From Desulfocarbo indianensis (GTDB lineage Bacteria > Desulfobacterota > Desulfarculia > Desulfarculales > Desulfarculaceae), in assembly GCA_001184205.1 (NCBI GenBank), contig LBMP01000007.1, forward strand, positions 62,001-126,000: a stretch of DNA of 64,000 bases, in the 5' to 3' direction. The number at the start of each line of letters is the position of its first letter. Positions within the stretch are counted from its first letter, which is position 1. A model generated the notes under the pieces. It worked only from the letters and a program-made list of their open reading frames with translations, did not search any database and had not been told where the DNA came from. Below, one piece after another: positions 44,698 through 53,710 of the stretch. The position numbers and the translations under genes were made by a program.

Positions 44698-45465
44698 CTA
44701 ATTGATGGCTTTGGCCAGGGTTAGCTGCAAGACATCGCTTTTCCGTTCCCAGGATACCAACCGGTCAAAATGTTTCAAGGCCAATGATAATACTTCCTCA
44801 TAGGAATTCCAGGCCACTGCTTCAAATGGTCCGCGGTTATCATCGCCTTCGCCGAGCAGGTCGTAGAGGGCGTAGCCTCCTGGCTTGAGCACGCGGGCGT
44901 GCTCCGCCAGGGCCGCCTCGAGATCATAGGCGTGGTCCAGGCAATTGGAATAGATCATGTCCAGGGAAGAATCCGGCTCGGACAACCGCATGAAATCGCC
45001 TTCGGTCACGAAAGGGTTTTCAGGTCCCGGATTTACGTCTATGCCCCGGGCCTGGTGAAACCCCATATCCCGCAGCACCTCCACTTCGGTGCCCTGCCGA
45101 GCGCCCAGGCACAGCACGCGCGCGTGGGGGGGCAGCAGGCCGAGCAGATGGCGGAAGCGGCGCACGAATTTCAAGCGGTACTTGACAATGGTGCGGTTGT
45201 CGAAGCGCGCGCAAGTCAACATCTCGTTGAGCTTTTGCTTCTGGTGCTCCAGATACTCCTGGTAATTGTGATAATCCCGGTATTGCAGTTGCCCTTCAAC
45301 CTGGGAGCCCCAGCCTTTGTCTCCAAAGTGTTTATGGCGGACGGGATGGCGATCCCTTTCCCAATCGAAATTTGGATCGCAATAACGCCTGAGCTTGCGG
45401 GGGTAGCCATAACCTCCTGGAGTAAAACGATAAAGAGCGGTTTTAAACCAGTATTTGATCGTCAT
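44698..45465 (-). CDS. Class I SAM-dependent methyltransferase
   Basis: A 255-residue protein. The Rossmann methyltransferase core starts near residue 115 with motif I VLCLGARQGTEV, then GIDVNPG (acidic residue binding the ribose), GDFMRLSEPDSSLDMIYSN (motif II) and HARVLKPGGYALYDL. The N-terminal 100 residues are basic and aromatic-rich with no known domain. The ATG has only a weak ribosome site. It is a lone gene next to an AT-rich stretch and the IS remnant, so acquisition is possible. The substrate is unknown. Confidence 0.8.
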   Translation of the reverse strand: MTIKYWFKTALYRFTPGGYGYPRKLRRYCDPNFDWERDRHPVRHKHFGDKGWGSQVEGQLQYRDYHNYQEYLEHQKQKLNEMLTCARFDNRTIVKYRLKFVRRFRHLLGLLPPHARVLCLGARQGTEVEVLRDMGFHQARGIDVNPGPENPFVTEGDFMRLSEPDSSLDMIYSNCLDHAYDLEAALAEHARVLKPGGYALYDLLGEGDDNRGPFEAVAWNSYEEVLSLALKHFDRLVSWERKSDVLQLTLAKAIN

Positions 45466-45820
45466 GCCGGTTTTCCGTTCGAGCTTCTTAACGATTTATT
45501 ATGACAAGATGTTCAGTGCTCAACGCAGCATGGCAAAATGGCGACCATGTGGCATGAAGCTGACAAAAGATTTGATGGGTTCTATTAAATTTTATTCCCC
45601 CTTTTGCAAGATCGTCAGCAAACAAAATCAGTATTTCAATCGGTTAGCTTGCATTGCTTATGAATAGTACTGTATTAAGTCTGTCTGGTCAAACATAGCA
45701 TATTTCCAGGGCATTAGAACCCAAAAACGTGTTGGGACCAGTTGGCGTCCAGGTTGCCGGCGCAGCCAAGCCCCGATGCTGAGGCCGCCGTGAGACTAGT
45801 TAAATATTTTAGGATGTAGG
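45466..45820. other. AT-rich intergenic region beside the IS remnant
   Basis: No supported gene. A 70-codon open frame at 45455-45667 overlaps the start of the methyltransferase gene and has no recognisable features. Confidence 0.4.
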
Positions 45821-46686
45821 TTCAAATGAGAAGTGCAACATGCAGTGATTGAAAAGGGCATCGCTTTAGTGTTCGGTGGTAGTAGCGACACCAACCAGCC
45901 GGACACAGGAGACAAGCGGTGCCCTATAAACATCCTAGTAAGGTTTTTGGAAAAGATCAGGAAGGGTATTGAAGCTGGCTGGTCCCCGGAGCAGATCGCG
46001 GGCAGGCTGCGGCTGGAGCATCCCGGCGATGATGACAGGCGGATTTCCCCTCAGACAATCTATGCCCTGGCCAATTGCGATCCAGCGCTTAAAGAAAAGA
46101 TGAGAAGATCGGGAAAGAAAAAAAGAAAGCGCTATGGAGGGGCTGATGGGCGGGGGCGTTTCGCGGTTTACAGGCCGATTTCAGAGCGCCCCAAGGCGGT
46201 TGCGGCCAGGTCCAGAGTGGGCGATTGTTAAGGCGACGTGATGCGGGGCGGCGGGGGCAAGGCGGTGGTGGTGGGATTTTTGGAGCGCAAGACCGGCTTG
46301 TTTTTGGCCAGCAAGCGGCCTGACCGCACGGCCAATGCCATGCTGGGAGCAGCGGAGGATGCTTTTTCTTCCTTTCCAAATGATCTTTGCCAGACTTTGA
46401 CTTTGGATCATGGCAAGGAGAATGCTTGTCACGCCGAGTTGGAAAAGCTTCTAGGTTTTAAAGTTTACTTTGCCGATCCCGGCTGCGCCTGGCAGAAAGG
46501 CTGCATTGAAAACACCTTTGGCCTGCTGCGCCAGTACATGCCCAAGAAAGTCAACATAGCGCGCTACAGCGGGAAGCACTTGGAGCAATTTGTAGACGCC
46601 CTGAACAACAGGCCCCGAAAAAGGTTGGGCTACCGGACACCAAACGAAACCTTTAAAAACTACATTAATTGCACTTGATGTTTGAA
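45821..46686 (+). mobile_element. Degenerate IS30-family insertion sequence
   Basis: Related ends TTCAAATGAGAAGTGCAA (45821-45838) and TTGCACTTGATGTTTGAA (46669-46686) form imperfect terminal inverted repeats. Between them lies a broken IS30 transposase. At 866 bases it is shorter than the usual 1.0-1.2 kb, which fits loss of the 5' part of the transposase gene. Confidence 0.75.
45833..46678 (+). pseudogene. IS30 transposase, N-terminally deleted and with an in-frame stop
   Basis: One reading frame carries recognisable IS30 sequence: SPEQIAGRL, ISPQTIYAL, RPKAVAARSRVGD, then a TAA at 46229-46231 where functional relatives read W-E-G-D. The frame then continues with GDVM, FLERKTG, LTLDHGKEN, YFADPGCAWQKGCIENTFGLLRQYMPKK and NNRPRKRLGYRTPNE. 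DDE catalytic residues are still present (Asp in GDVM, Asp in LDHG, Glu in ENTFG). The N-terminal helix-turn-helix region of about 100 residues is missing. It is dead unless the stop is read through. Confidence 0.82.
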
Positions 46687-47102
46687 TTCACAGGATAATA
46701 AGCCTGCACCAAATACCAATAGTTATTTTAACATTATTGGGGCATGATTGGTCGGGCGGCATGAATAAAAATCAACCAATTGCCGCAAGGTTAAACAAGA
46801 GATCGGGCGGAGAAAACCCCAGGCGGCCGTTTAGTTGGCTATGCGGAGGCAAAGTGGCTTGAGGCCAAGTTTTACCTGGCCGGCGGGCTGCCTTGCCAGC
46901 GCAAAGGGAAACCATGCCCTCCCCAGCGGGTTAATGCCAGCCAAGCCTTTGCCGGCGCTGGCAATGGGATTTGTCCGGGGCTTGACAGTCGGTGCGCGGA
47001 CCGGTTTACTATTCTGCGGCGATAACCTTACTAAACAAGCCATCCACCGCGGCGCCGCCCCAGGGCCGGCGCTGGATGAGAAACCCAAGGAGCACCTCCA
47101 CC
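46687..47102. other. Intergenic region between IS remnant and parvulin-TPR gene
   Basis: No gene supported; GC rises from AT-rich to typical along it. It must contain the promoter for the next gene, which I could not place. Confidence 0.4.
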
Positions 47103-48467
47103 ATGAGCCGGCACGGGCTGAGTTGGTTGACGGGTTTGGCGTTGGTCGTATTGTTTCTGGCCATGCCCCATGGCGTTTTGGCGCAGGACGATCAGGAAGA
47201 AGTGGATTTGGGCGTGATCACCGTCAAAGACAAAGCCCTGGCCCAAAACCTGCGGAACCAATTGCTCAAAGGCGGCAGTTTCGAGGCCCTGGCCAAGCAG
47301 TATTCGGTGGCCCCCACCGCTTCCCGCGGCGGCCGCCTGGGCCGGGTTCCCCTAAAGCGCCTGCGCTCGGAGTTTCGCCAGGCGCTGCAAGGCCTGGCGC
47401 CCAACCGGCCCAGCGCGGTGGTGCCCACCGAAGGCGGTTACAACGTCTTGATGCGGTTCGGCATACAGGAGGAGCCGTCGCCGGCGGCGGGGGCCGCACC
47501 GGCGGCAATGCCCACCGATCCAGAGCAGAGATTCCTGCAGGCCCGCCAGCAGACCATGGCCGGCATGGAGGCCCTGGTGGCCGGCAACTTCGCCAAGGCG
47601 CAAAGCTCCTTCTCCCAGGCCAGGGGTCTCAACCCCCAGGAAGAGGCCGTAACCTTTTTCCAGGAAATGACCACGGAAAGTTCCAGCGGCAAGCTGGCCC
47701 AAAAGGCGGTTTCCACCTTTGCCGAGGGCTTCCTGGCCATGACCGAGGGCGACACCAAGAAGGCGGCCGATCTTTTCGGCAAGGCGGCCCAGATGGACGC
47801 CAAGCTTTGGCAGGCCAAGCTTTTTCAGGCCAACATGCTGGCGGGTTTGGGCCAGAGGGACCAGGCCCGCGCCCTGTGGCGGGCGGTGTTGACCCAGCGG
47901 CCCAATACCGCGCTGGCCTATGTCTCCCTGGGCATGCTGGCCCGCGACGAGAACAAGGTCCCGGAGGCGCGGCAGCTGTTTCAGAAGGCGCTGCAGATCA
48001 ACCCCGATTTGGCCGAGGCCCACTACAGCCTGGGCGGCCTGGCCTTGTACGAAGGCAATTTCACCGAGGCGGAGCGGCAATATCGCGCCACCATCGCGGC
48101 CAATCCCTTCAACGACGAGGCCCACAACGACCTGGGGCTGGCCCTTTTTTACCAGGGCAAGGTGAAGGAAGCCGAGAAGCAATACGTCAGGGCCCTGGAG
48201 ATCAACCCCAATTACGCCTCGGCCCACCTGAACCTGGGAACCCTTTACGCCCAGACCAGGCGCTATAACCAGGCCATCGACGAGTTCAACAAGGCCTTGA
48301 CCGTGGACCCCACCTTGATTGACGCCCACAGCAATCTGGCCGCGGCCTATATCCTCAAGGAGGATTGGCCCAGGGCCATCGAGCATGCCGACATGGCCTT
48401 GAAAGCCAACTATCCGGTGCCCGAGGCCATTCTCAAGAAACTGGAGCCTCACCGCAAGAAACAGTAA
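47103..48467 (+). CDS. Secreted parvulin-like/TPR repeat protein
   Basis: A 454-residue protein from ATG 47103, where AAGGAG lies about 10 bases upstream and a signal peptide begins (hydrophobic core, cleavage near VLAQ). Residues about 30-120 resemble a parvulin rotamase (FEALAKQYSVAPTASRGGRL, GLAPNRPSAVVPTEGGYNVL), though shortened. From residue 135 to the end run TPR-like units (NPDLAEAHYSLGGLALYEGN, NPFNDEAHNDLGLALFYQGK, NPNYASAHLNLGTLYAQT). The combination suggests a periplasmic assembly or export factor. The partner is unknown, and it is transcribed alone with its own terminator. Confidence 0.82.
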   Translation: MSRHGLSWLTGLALVVLFLAMPHGVLAQDDQEEVDLGVITVKDKALAQNLRNQLLKGGSFEALAKQYSVAPTASRGGRLGRVPLKRLRSEFRQALQGLAPNRPSAVVPTEGGYNVLMRFGIQEEPSPAAGAAPAAMPTDPEQRFLQARQQTMAGMEALVAGNFAKAQSSFSQARGLNPQEEAVTFFQEMTTESSSGKLAQKAVSTFAEGFLAMTEGDTKKAADLFGKAAQMDAKLWQAKLFQANMLAGLGQRDQARALWRAVLTQRPNTALAYVSLGMLARDENKVPEARQLFQKALQINPDLAEAHYSLGGLALYEGNFTEAERQYRATIAANPFNDEAHNDLGLALFYQGKVKEAEKQYVRALEINPNYASAHLNLGTLYAQTRRYNQAIDEFNKALTVDPTLIDAHSNLAAAYILKEDWPRAIEHADMALKANYPVPEAILKKLEPHRKKQ

Positions 48468-48493
48468 AGAGCCGCTGCGCCGCTTCCACCTTG

Positions 48494-48526
48494 ACGCCCG
48501 GCCGACATGGCCGGGCGTTGCTTTTT
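48494..48526 (+). terminator. Terminator of the parvulin-TPR gene
   Basis: ACGCCCGGCC-GACAT-GGCCGGGCGT is a perfect 10-bp hairpin followed by TGCTTTTT, 27 bases after the stop. Confidence 0.88.
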
Positions 48527-48576
48527 CCTCGGCGGGGGAACGGGGCTTAACGTGGCCGCCGGAGGGGAAAAGGGAA

Positions 48577-48611
48577 GCCGGAGCGGGGGCGGCCCGCGCC
48601 CCCACCCCGGC
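48577..48611 (-). terminator. Terminator of the molybdenum hydroxylase operon
   Basis: On the minus strand GCCGGGGTGGGGGCG pairs with CGCCCCCGCTCCGGC, followed by TTCCCTTTTCCC, 18 bases beyond the large-subunit stop. Confidence 0.7.
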
Positions 48612-48628
48612 CAGGCATGGCCGCTGGC

Positions 48629-50917
48629 TTATCGCTTTTGGTTTTTAATGGCCGCCAGCACCCTTTCGGGAGTCATGGGCACTTCCCTTAAGCGCATGCC
48701 CACCGCGTCGTAAATGGCATTGGAGATGGCCGGGGCTTGCAGAAAGAGGCCCGCCTCGCCCACGCTTTTGGCGCCATAGGGGCCGCTGGGGTCTCCCAGC
48801 TCCACCAGAATCGCCTCGTGCCTGGGGATGTCCAGAGCGGTGGCTATCTTGTATTTGTCAAAGCCGTCCGAGAGCATCGCGCCGTTCTCCTGGCTGATTA
48901 TGGGGTCCTCGAACAGCGCGAAGCCCACGCCTTGGGCGGTGCCGCCTTCCAGTTGGCCTTCCACCACGGTGGGATTGATGGCCCTGCCGATGTCATGGAC
49001 CGTTATCCAGTTCAGCAGCGTCACCACGCCGGTTTCGCTGTCCACCTCCACCTCGGCGAAGCCGGCCTGCCAGGGCGGAGCGAATTCCGTGGGCTCCAGG
49101 GTGGCGTGGATGACCAGTTGTTCGCAGTTTCTCTCGTAGTTGTAGATCAGATCGTGGGCGATCTCCCGATAGTCCACGCTGCGGGAAGGATCGTCCTTGA
49201 GATAGATTTTCTTGTCCCGCATCTCGAGGGCATAGGCCGGGGCCTCCAGCTTGGTCGCCGCCCTCTGCATGAATTTTTCCCGGGCCATGCCGCAGGCTTT
49301 CATGACCGCCCGGCCGATGCAGTAGCATCCCCGCGACGCGTGGGTTCCGATGTCGAATCCGGTCACGTCGGTGTCGCCCAGCACTACGTGCACGTCATCG
49401 TAGTCGATGCCCAGCGCCTCGGCCGCTATTTGTGAGAGGCTGCCGATGATGCCCTGGCCCAGGTTGCCGGGAGAGACGATCAGGGAGCAACCGCCGTCGT
49501 TGTTGAATTTCAAGGTGGCGTTGGTGTGCTCCAAAAGCATGGGTTGGGCCCCGCTCAGCCAGCCCATGGCCGCCACGCCCACGCCCCTTCTCAGGGGGCC
49601 GTCCTTTTGCCCCTTGCGCCATTTGTCCTTCCAGCCGATTTTTTTGGCCCCGATCTCCAGGCATTCGTCCAGGCCGCAACTGGTGATCTCGGTCATGGGG
49701 AACCATCCCAAGCCGCCCACCCCGCGATGGTGTTTCTTGCGGAACTCGATGGGGTCCATGCCGATCTTTTCGCAGGCCTCGTCGATCAGGGTCTCGCGGA
49801 CGAAGCTCGATTGCATGCCGCCGAAGCCGCGCATGGCCCCGCAGCTCAGGTGGTTGGTGTAGATGGCCTCGATTTCCTGGTGCATGTTTTCGAACTCGTA
49901 CTCGGTGATGTTGGAGGCCAGGGCCACGCCGCAGCCGGAGCCGATTTTGCAGGCATAGGCTCCGGCGTCGCCCACGTACTTGGCTTGCAGCGCCTTGGGG
50001 GTGCCGTCCTTCTGGAGCCCCACCTTCATGTCGACGCGGACGATGTGCTCCCGGGTTATGCGGTTGGAGAAATCTTCGTTGCGGTAATATTTCACCTTGA
50101 CCGGAGCCCCCGCCTTTATGGCCAGGCCCGCGGCGTAATGCTCGTTGCACAAATCGGTGCCGGCCCCGAACCCGCAGCCGGCATAGGGCTGGATGATGCG
50201 CACCCTGGTTTCCGGCAGGTCGAACAAATGGGCGATCATCCGCCGCGCCATGTGGGGCAGCTGGGTCTGGCTCCACACCGTGAGGCGTCCGCTGCGGAAA
50301 TCCGCCACGCTGCAGGCGTTCTCCAGACCGGCCTGGATCTGCTTGCTGGTCTGGTAGGTGCCCTCCACCACCACGTCGGATTCGGCGAATCCCTTTTCAA
50401 CCTCCCCATAGCAGAAAACCGGCGTGGCGGGGATGAGCACGTTTCCCGGCACCGGTTCGTGCACCGCGGGAGCCCCCTCGCGCACCGCGTCCTCGATGTT
50501 ATAGATGGCGGGAAGCACCTCGTATTGAACCTCGATGGCCTCCAGCGCCTTTCTGGCGATTTCCTCGTTGATGGCGGCCACCGCGGCCACGGGATCACCC
50601 ACGTAACGGACCACGTCGTCGAACATGATCATGTCCTGGGGTTCGCCGTCGGGGAGCTGATAGGTCATGACGTTAAGCGTGTATATCCTTTTTTGAACGT
50701 CCCGGGCGCTGAGCACGGCTTTAACGCCGGGCATGGACTCGGCCTTGGAAATGTCCAGGTTTAGTATCCTGGCGTGCGCGTGAGGGCTGCGCAGGATTTT
50801 GCCCACCAGCATGCCGGGCAGGGCAACCGTGGTGCAGTATTCGGCCTTGCCGGTGACCTTTTCATAGCTTTCCTTAAGAGGCAGCCTCTTTCCCACTACT
50901 CGCATATCCATCTGCAT
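48629..50917 (-). CDS. Molybdenum hydroxylase large (molybdopterin-binding) subunit, xanthine dehydrogenase family
   Basis: A 762-residue catalytic subunit from ATG 50917 (AGGGGG 8 bases upstream; one base after the small-subunit stop). The N-terminal domain shows VVGKRLPLKESYEKVTGKAEY and LRSPHAHARI. The molybdopterin-binding half has GCGFGAGTDLCNEHYAAGLA, GAMRGFGGMQSSFVRE and ASRGCYCIGRA, and the catalytic Glu (about 721) is in KSVGEAGLF. It hydroxylates carbon next to nitrogen in heterocycles or acts on aromatic acyl-CoA or CO. The substrate is unassigned. Gene order is FAD, Fe-S, Mo subunits. Confidence 0.9.
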   Translation of the reverse strand: MQMDMRVVGKRLPLKESYEKVTGKAEYCTTVALPGMLVGKILRSPHAHARILNLDISKAESMPGVKAVLSARDVQKRIYTLNVMTYQLPDGEPQDMIMFDDVVRYVGDPVAAVAAINEEIARKALEAIEVQYEVLPAIYNIEDAVREGAPAVHEPVPGNVLIPATPVFCYGEVEKGFAESDVVVEGTYQTSKQIQAGLENACSVADFRSGRLTVWSQTQLPHMARRMIAHLFDLPETRVRIIQPYAGCGFGAGTDLCNEHYAAGLAIKAGAPVKVKYYRNEDFSNRITREHIVRVDMKVGLQKDGTPKALQAKYVGDAGAYACKIGSGCGVALASNITEYEFENMHQEIEAIYTNHLSCGAMRGFGGMQSSFVRETLIDEACEKIGMDPIEFRKKHHRGVGGLGWFPMTEITSCGLDECLEIGAKKIGWKDKWRKGQKDGPLRRGVGVAAMGWLSGAQPMLLEHTNATLKFNNDGGCSLIVSPGNLGQGIIGSLSQIAAEALGIDYDDVHVVLGDTDVTGFDIGTHASRGCYCIGRAVMKACGMAREKFMQRAATKLEAPAYALEMRDKKIYLKDDPSRSVDYREIAHDLIYNYERNCEQLVIHATLEPTEFAPPWQAGFAEVEVDSETGVVTLLNWITVHDIGRAINPTVVEGQLEGGTAQGVGFALFEDPIISQENGAMLSDGFDKYKIATALDIPRHEAILVELGDPSGPYGAKSVGEAGLFLQAPAISNAIYDAVGMRLREVPMTPERVLAAIKNQKR

Positions 50918-50918
50918 G

Positions 50919-51395
50919 TTACTCACCCCCTTTGGCGGCTGCGAGGACGGCCTGAATTATCTTGTTGTAACCGGTGCACCTGCAAAGGTTGCCCGCCAGG
51001 GCCTCCCTGATTTCGCCCTCGGAGGGGCTTGGGTTCTCCTGCAGCAGGCCCTTGGCGCTCAGGATCATGCCCGGCGTGCAGTAGCCGCATTGCAAGGCGC
51101 CATGCTCGACAAAGGATTTTTGCAGCGGGTCCAGTTGGTTTCCCTTGGCCAGGCCCTCGATGGTGGTTATCTCCTTGTCCCGCGCCGATACGGCCAGGGC
51201 CACGCAGGAAAGCACGGGCTCGCCATCCACCAGAACGGTGCAGGCTCCGCAATCGCCTGATCCGCAGCTTTCATGGACGCCCTTGAATCCGTAGCCCAAT
51301 TCGTCCCGCAGGACTTCCACCAGCAAGGCGTGGGTATCCACCATGACCTCGTAGGCATCACCGTTTACCTTGAAAACAGCCGTCATCTTTTTCAT
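50919..51395 (-). CDS. Molybdenum hydroxylase small [2Fe-2S] subunit
   Basis: A 158-residue protein with two [2Fe-2S] domains. The plant-type N-terminal cluster has [15 protein letters not shown] and a later SCVALA. The C-terminal helical cluster has CGYCTPGM and CRCTGY. This is the CoxS/HcrC-type electron-transfer subunit linking the molybdenum site to FAD. Its stop is one base from the large-subunit start, and its start lies 19 bases after the FAD-subunit stop. Confidence 0.93.
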   Translation of the reverse strand: MKKMTAVFKVNGDAYEVMVDTHALLVEVLRDELGYGFKGVHESCGSGDCGACTVLVDGEPVLSCVALAVSARDKEITTIEGLAKGNQLDPLQKSFVEHGALQCGYCTPGMILSAKGLLQENPSPSEGEIREALAGNLCRCTGYNKIIQAVLAAAKGGE

Positions 51396-51414
51396 TGGCT
51401 ATACTCTCCAGCTT

Positions 51415-52296
51415 CTAATTGAGGTCGGCGCCCAAAGCGCTGACGAGGGCCCGCCTGGTCAACACCTCAACCATTTCCTTGCGGTATTCCGCGGTGGAGC
51501 GGATGTCCGTGATGGGAGTCACTTCCTTGGCGTCCGCGGCGGCGCGGGCGGCGGCTCGCACCAGTTGCATGGTGGGTTTTTCGCCTTTGAGCATGGCTTC
51601 GGCTTCGGCCGCCCTGACGATGATTGGCGCTACCGCGCCCAAGACGATGCGAGCGTCTTTTATTTGCGCTCCATCTCGCACCACCTTCACCGAAACCACC
51701 ACCTTGGCGATGTCTTCCTTGGTCCTGGCCAGGTTCATAAAACAGGCGCTGGCGTCTTCCTCCTGAAAAGGCACCACGATCTCCGCCACGATCTCGTCCT
51801 TTTTGAGCTGGTTTTTGCGCACGCCCACGGCGAATTTCTCCAGGGGGAACTGGCGCTGGCCGTTTTTACCGACCACCTTGATCTCCGCGCCCAGCGCGAT
51901 GAGCGCCGTGGCCACGTCCGAGGCCGGGTTGCAGGCCGCCAGGTTGCCCACCATGGTGCCCATGGTTTTGACTTGAACCGATCCGATCTGCTTGATGGCA
52001 TCCCAAAGGGAGGGGAACTTGCTGCTTACCAGGGATGATTTTTCCGCGTCGCGCAAGGTGGCCAAGGCCCCGATCTTCAGGGAGCCCTTTGTCTCCTTCA
52101 CGAACCGCAGGCTCTTGATGCGTTGCAGGCTGACCACGGCCTGAGGCTGTTGCATGCGGCGCTTCATCTGGTCGATCAAGCTTATGCCGCCGGCCATGAT
52201 CGCGGCTTTCTGTTTGCGTCCTCCCAAGATTTCGACCGCGTCTGACAGGCTTTCCGCCTCCAGGTAGTCAAAAGGCAACAATTTCCTGAACAGCAT
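51415..52296 (-). CDS. Molybdenum hydroxylase FAD-binding subunit
   Basis: A 293-residue flavoprotein of the CoxM type. The PCMH domain starts with MLFRKLLPFDYLEAESLSDA and includes KAAIMAGGISLIDQMK. The CO-dehydrogenase flavoprotein C-terminal region has VVSVKVVRDGAQIKDARIVL. No extra [4Fe-4S] insertion of the 4-hydroxybenzoyl-CoA reductase type is seen. ATG 52296 has AAGGAGG 6 bases upstream. It is the first gene of a compact three-gene operon that follows a 1.4-kb non-coding stretch. Confidence 0.9.
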   Translation of the reverse strand: MLFRKLLPFDYLEAESLSDAVEILGGRKQKAAIMAGGISLIDQMKRRMQQPQAVVSLQRIKSLRFVKETKGSLKIGALATLRDAEKSSLVSSKFPSLWDAIKQIGSVQVKTMGTMVGNLAACNPASDVATALIALGAEIKVVGKNGQRQFPLEKFAVGVRKNQLKKDEIVAEIVVPFQEEDASACFMNLARTKEDIAKVVVSVKVVRDGAQIKDARIVLGAVAPIIVRAAEAEAMLKGEKPTMQLVRAAARAAADAKEVTPITDIRSTAEYRKEMVEVLTRRALVSALGADLN

Positions 52297-53562
52297 TCTT
52301 ACCTCCTTGCATGGTTTGGCTACGATCAAAAGGCTGTGGCCGCCCTTGGCGTATTACTCGCGCCGGGGACCCTTGTTTGCGTTTTTAAATTGCCGTTTGC
52401 GGCGCGCGGCTGGTTTAAAGCGGGAGACGTGATTCTTGACCGGCGCTTGGCTTGCGGCGGGGCCTTTGTATCTCCGGTTTTCTTGGTCAGGAACGCGCGG
52501 GGACCCGGAATCGGGGCGCGTGCGCTTAATGAGAAGAAGCGCTCGTTTAAAAGCGTGGAATTGTTGCTGGGTTGCTGATTCCTGGGATTGCGTGATCCGG
52601 AGGCTGTGGCTTCGGTGGGCCGTTGCGGTTTTGCATGGGCTACGAAGCTGGCTCGCGCCGGGCCGGCCTTTAATTCAAGCCGGCGTCCGCGCGTTTGGCC
52701 GGATTCCCATGGCCGGCCCACGGGCAAACCGGTTCGCGTTGCCAAGGGTGGTGGCATCAAAAGCAATGGCGGCCGGCCATGACGATGCGGCCCGCGCGCT
52801 GGAGTGCGCAGAGGCCAAGTGGCGCTCGGCGGCGCTCGCAAAACAAGTCTTTGCTCACGCCAGCGCGTCAGCTGGTTGCCGCATCTCATAATTCCGCCCG
52901 CCGCACAATCCATCGCCTGGATCAATTCGAGCCGGATAATTACAGAATCAATTCAAATAAAAATCAATAAACGACAATTTATTATGCATTTGGCTTAAAG
53001 ATAGTCGTACGCGATTGCCTGATTAATAATTAATAATCTCAGTTTGATTAAATTATGCTCTAACGCGATAACGCCAATAAATCCTGGGCATCATCGAGCA
53101 TGCCAAGCTAAGGAAGCCTGGCAAATGTTTTCGAATCGCCGGGTGATCTCTATGAAGATTTCCCACAAGATGTGAACACTGATGCGAGCAAAATATCTTT
53201 CAATAAACGTGCCATAATGCCTAAAGACGGATGGCGCAAACAACTCGTTGATATGTTGATTAATTGGGGGCGCGGGTCCGCGTGCGGGGAGATTCCAGCT
53301 GCTGAATGGTGTGACACGCTGCCATTATGTCAGGCAGTTAACGATTGGCGCTTGCGCATTCAAGGGCGTCAATGCCTTTATTTAATTTTAAGCATTAGGG
53401 GTAATACAGGGCAGCCATGGCCGAAAAAATGGACTGACCGCAAGATCTTTTGGCTATCGGAGAATTGCCGCCGCCTGCCGGGGCAGCCGGCCAAAGCATA
53501 ATAAGCGCCAGCGGGAGATGGTTAGTATATTGGTCCATGCGGGTCGTTAATGCGGGGCAAAA
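52297..53562. other. 1.3-kb gene-poor region upstream of the molybdenum hydroxylase operon
   Basis: Several open frames exist in the GC-rich half (52326-52925) but none has a recognisable sequence or ribosome site. 52930-53100 is strongly AT-rich and may hold the operon's promoter region or mark a junction. A plus-strand frame at 53172-53501 contains MPKDGWRKQLVDML, faintly like the C-terminus of MazE/AbrB antitoxins, and is probably a decayed fragment if it was ever a gene. Confidence 0.4.
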
Positions 53563-53688
53563 TGCGCCAAGGGGACGCTTACGGGTTTGAGTCATGGCCT
53601 TCCGCTGAGAGGCTTCTGATCGCGCAATCATTTCACCTTTCAGGAAAGGCCATGACTCGAGGGTGGCATGGTCTCGCCCCTTGGCGCA
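53563..53688. repeat. 126-bp imperfect palindrome between racemase and molybdenum hydroxylase genes
   Basis: Outer arms TGCGCCAAGGGG (53563-53574) and CCCCTTGGCGCA (to 53688) match perfectly. Inner arms GAGTCATGGCCT (53589-53600) and AGGCCATGACTC (53647-53658) also match. The whole can fold into one long stem. It lies 22 bases past the end of the racemase-like gene and may serve as its terminator. Confidence 0.75.
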
Positions 53689-53710
53689 AAACGCAGGCAA
53701 CTGGGCTGTT

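Noticed and set aside
45455-45667. Short plus-strand open frame in the AT-rich region
   Set aside because: Overlaps the methyltransferase start, lacks a ribosome site and has no recognisable sequence.
52326-52925. Minus-strand open frame just upstream of the FAD subunit gene
   Set aside because: Low-complexity Arg/Pro/Ala-rich translation, no ribosome site, no recognisable domain.
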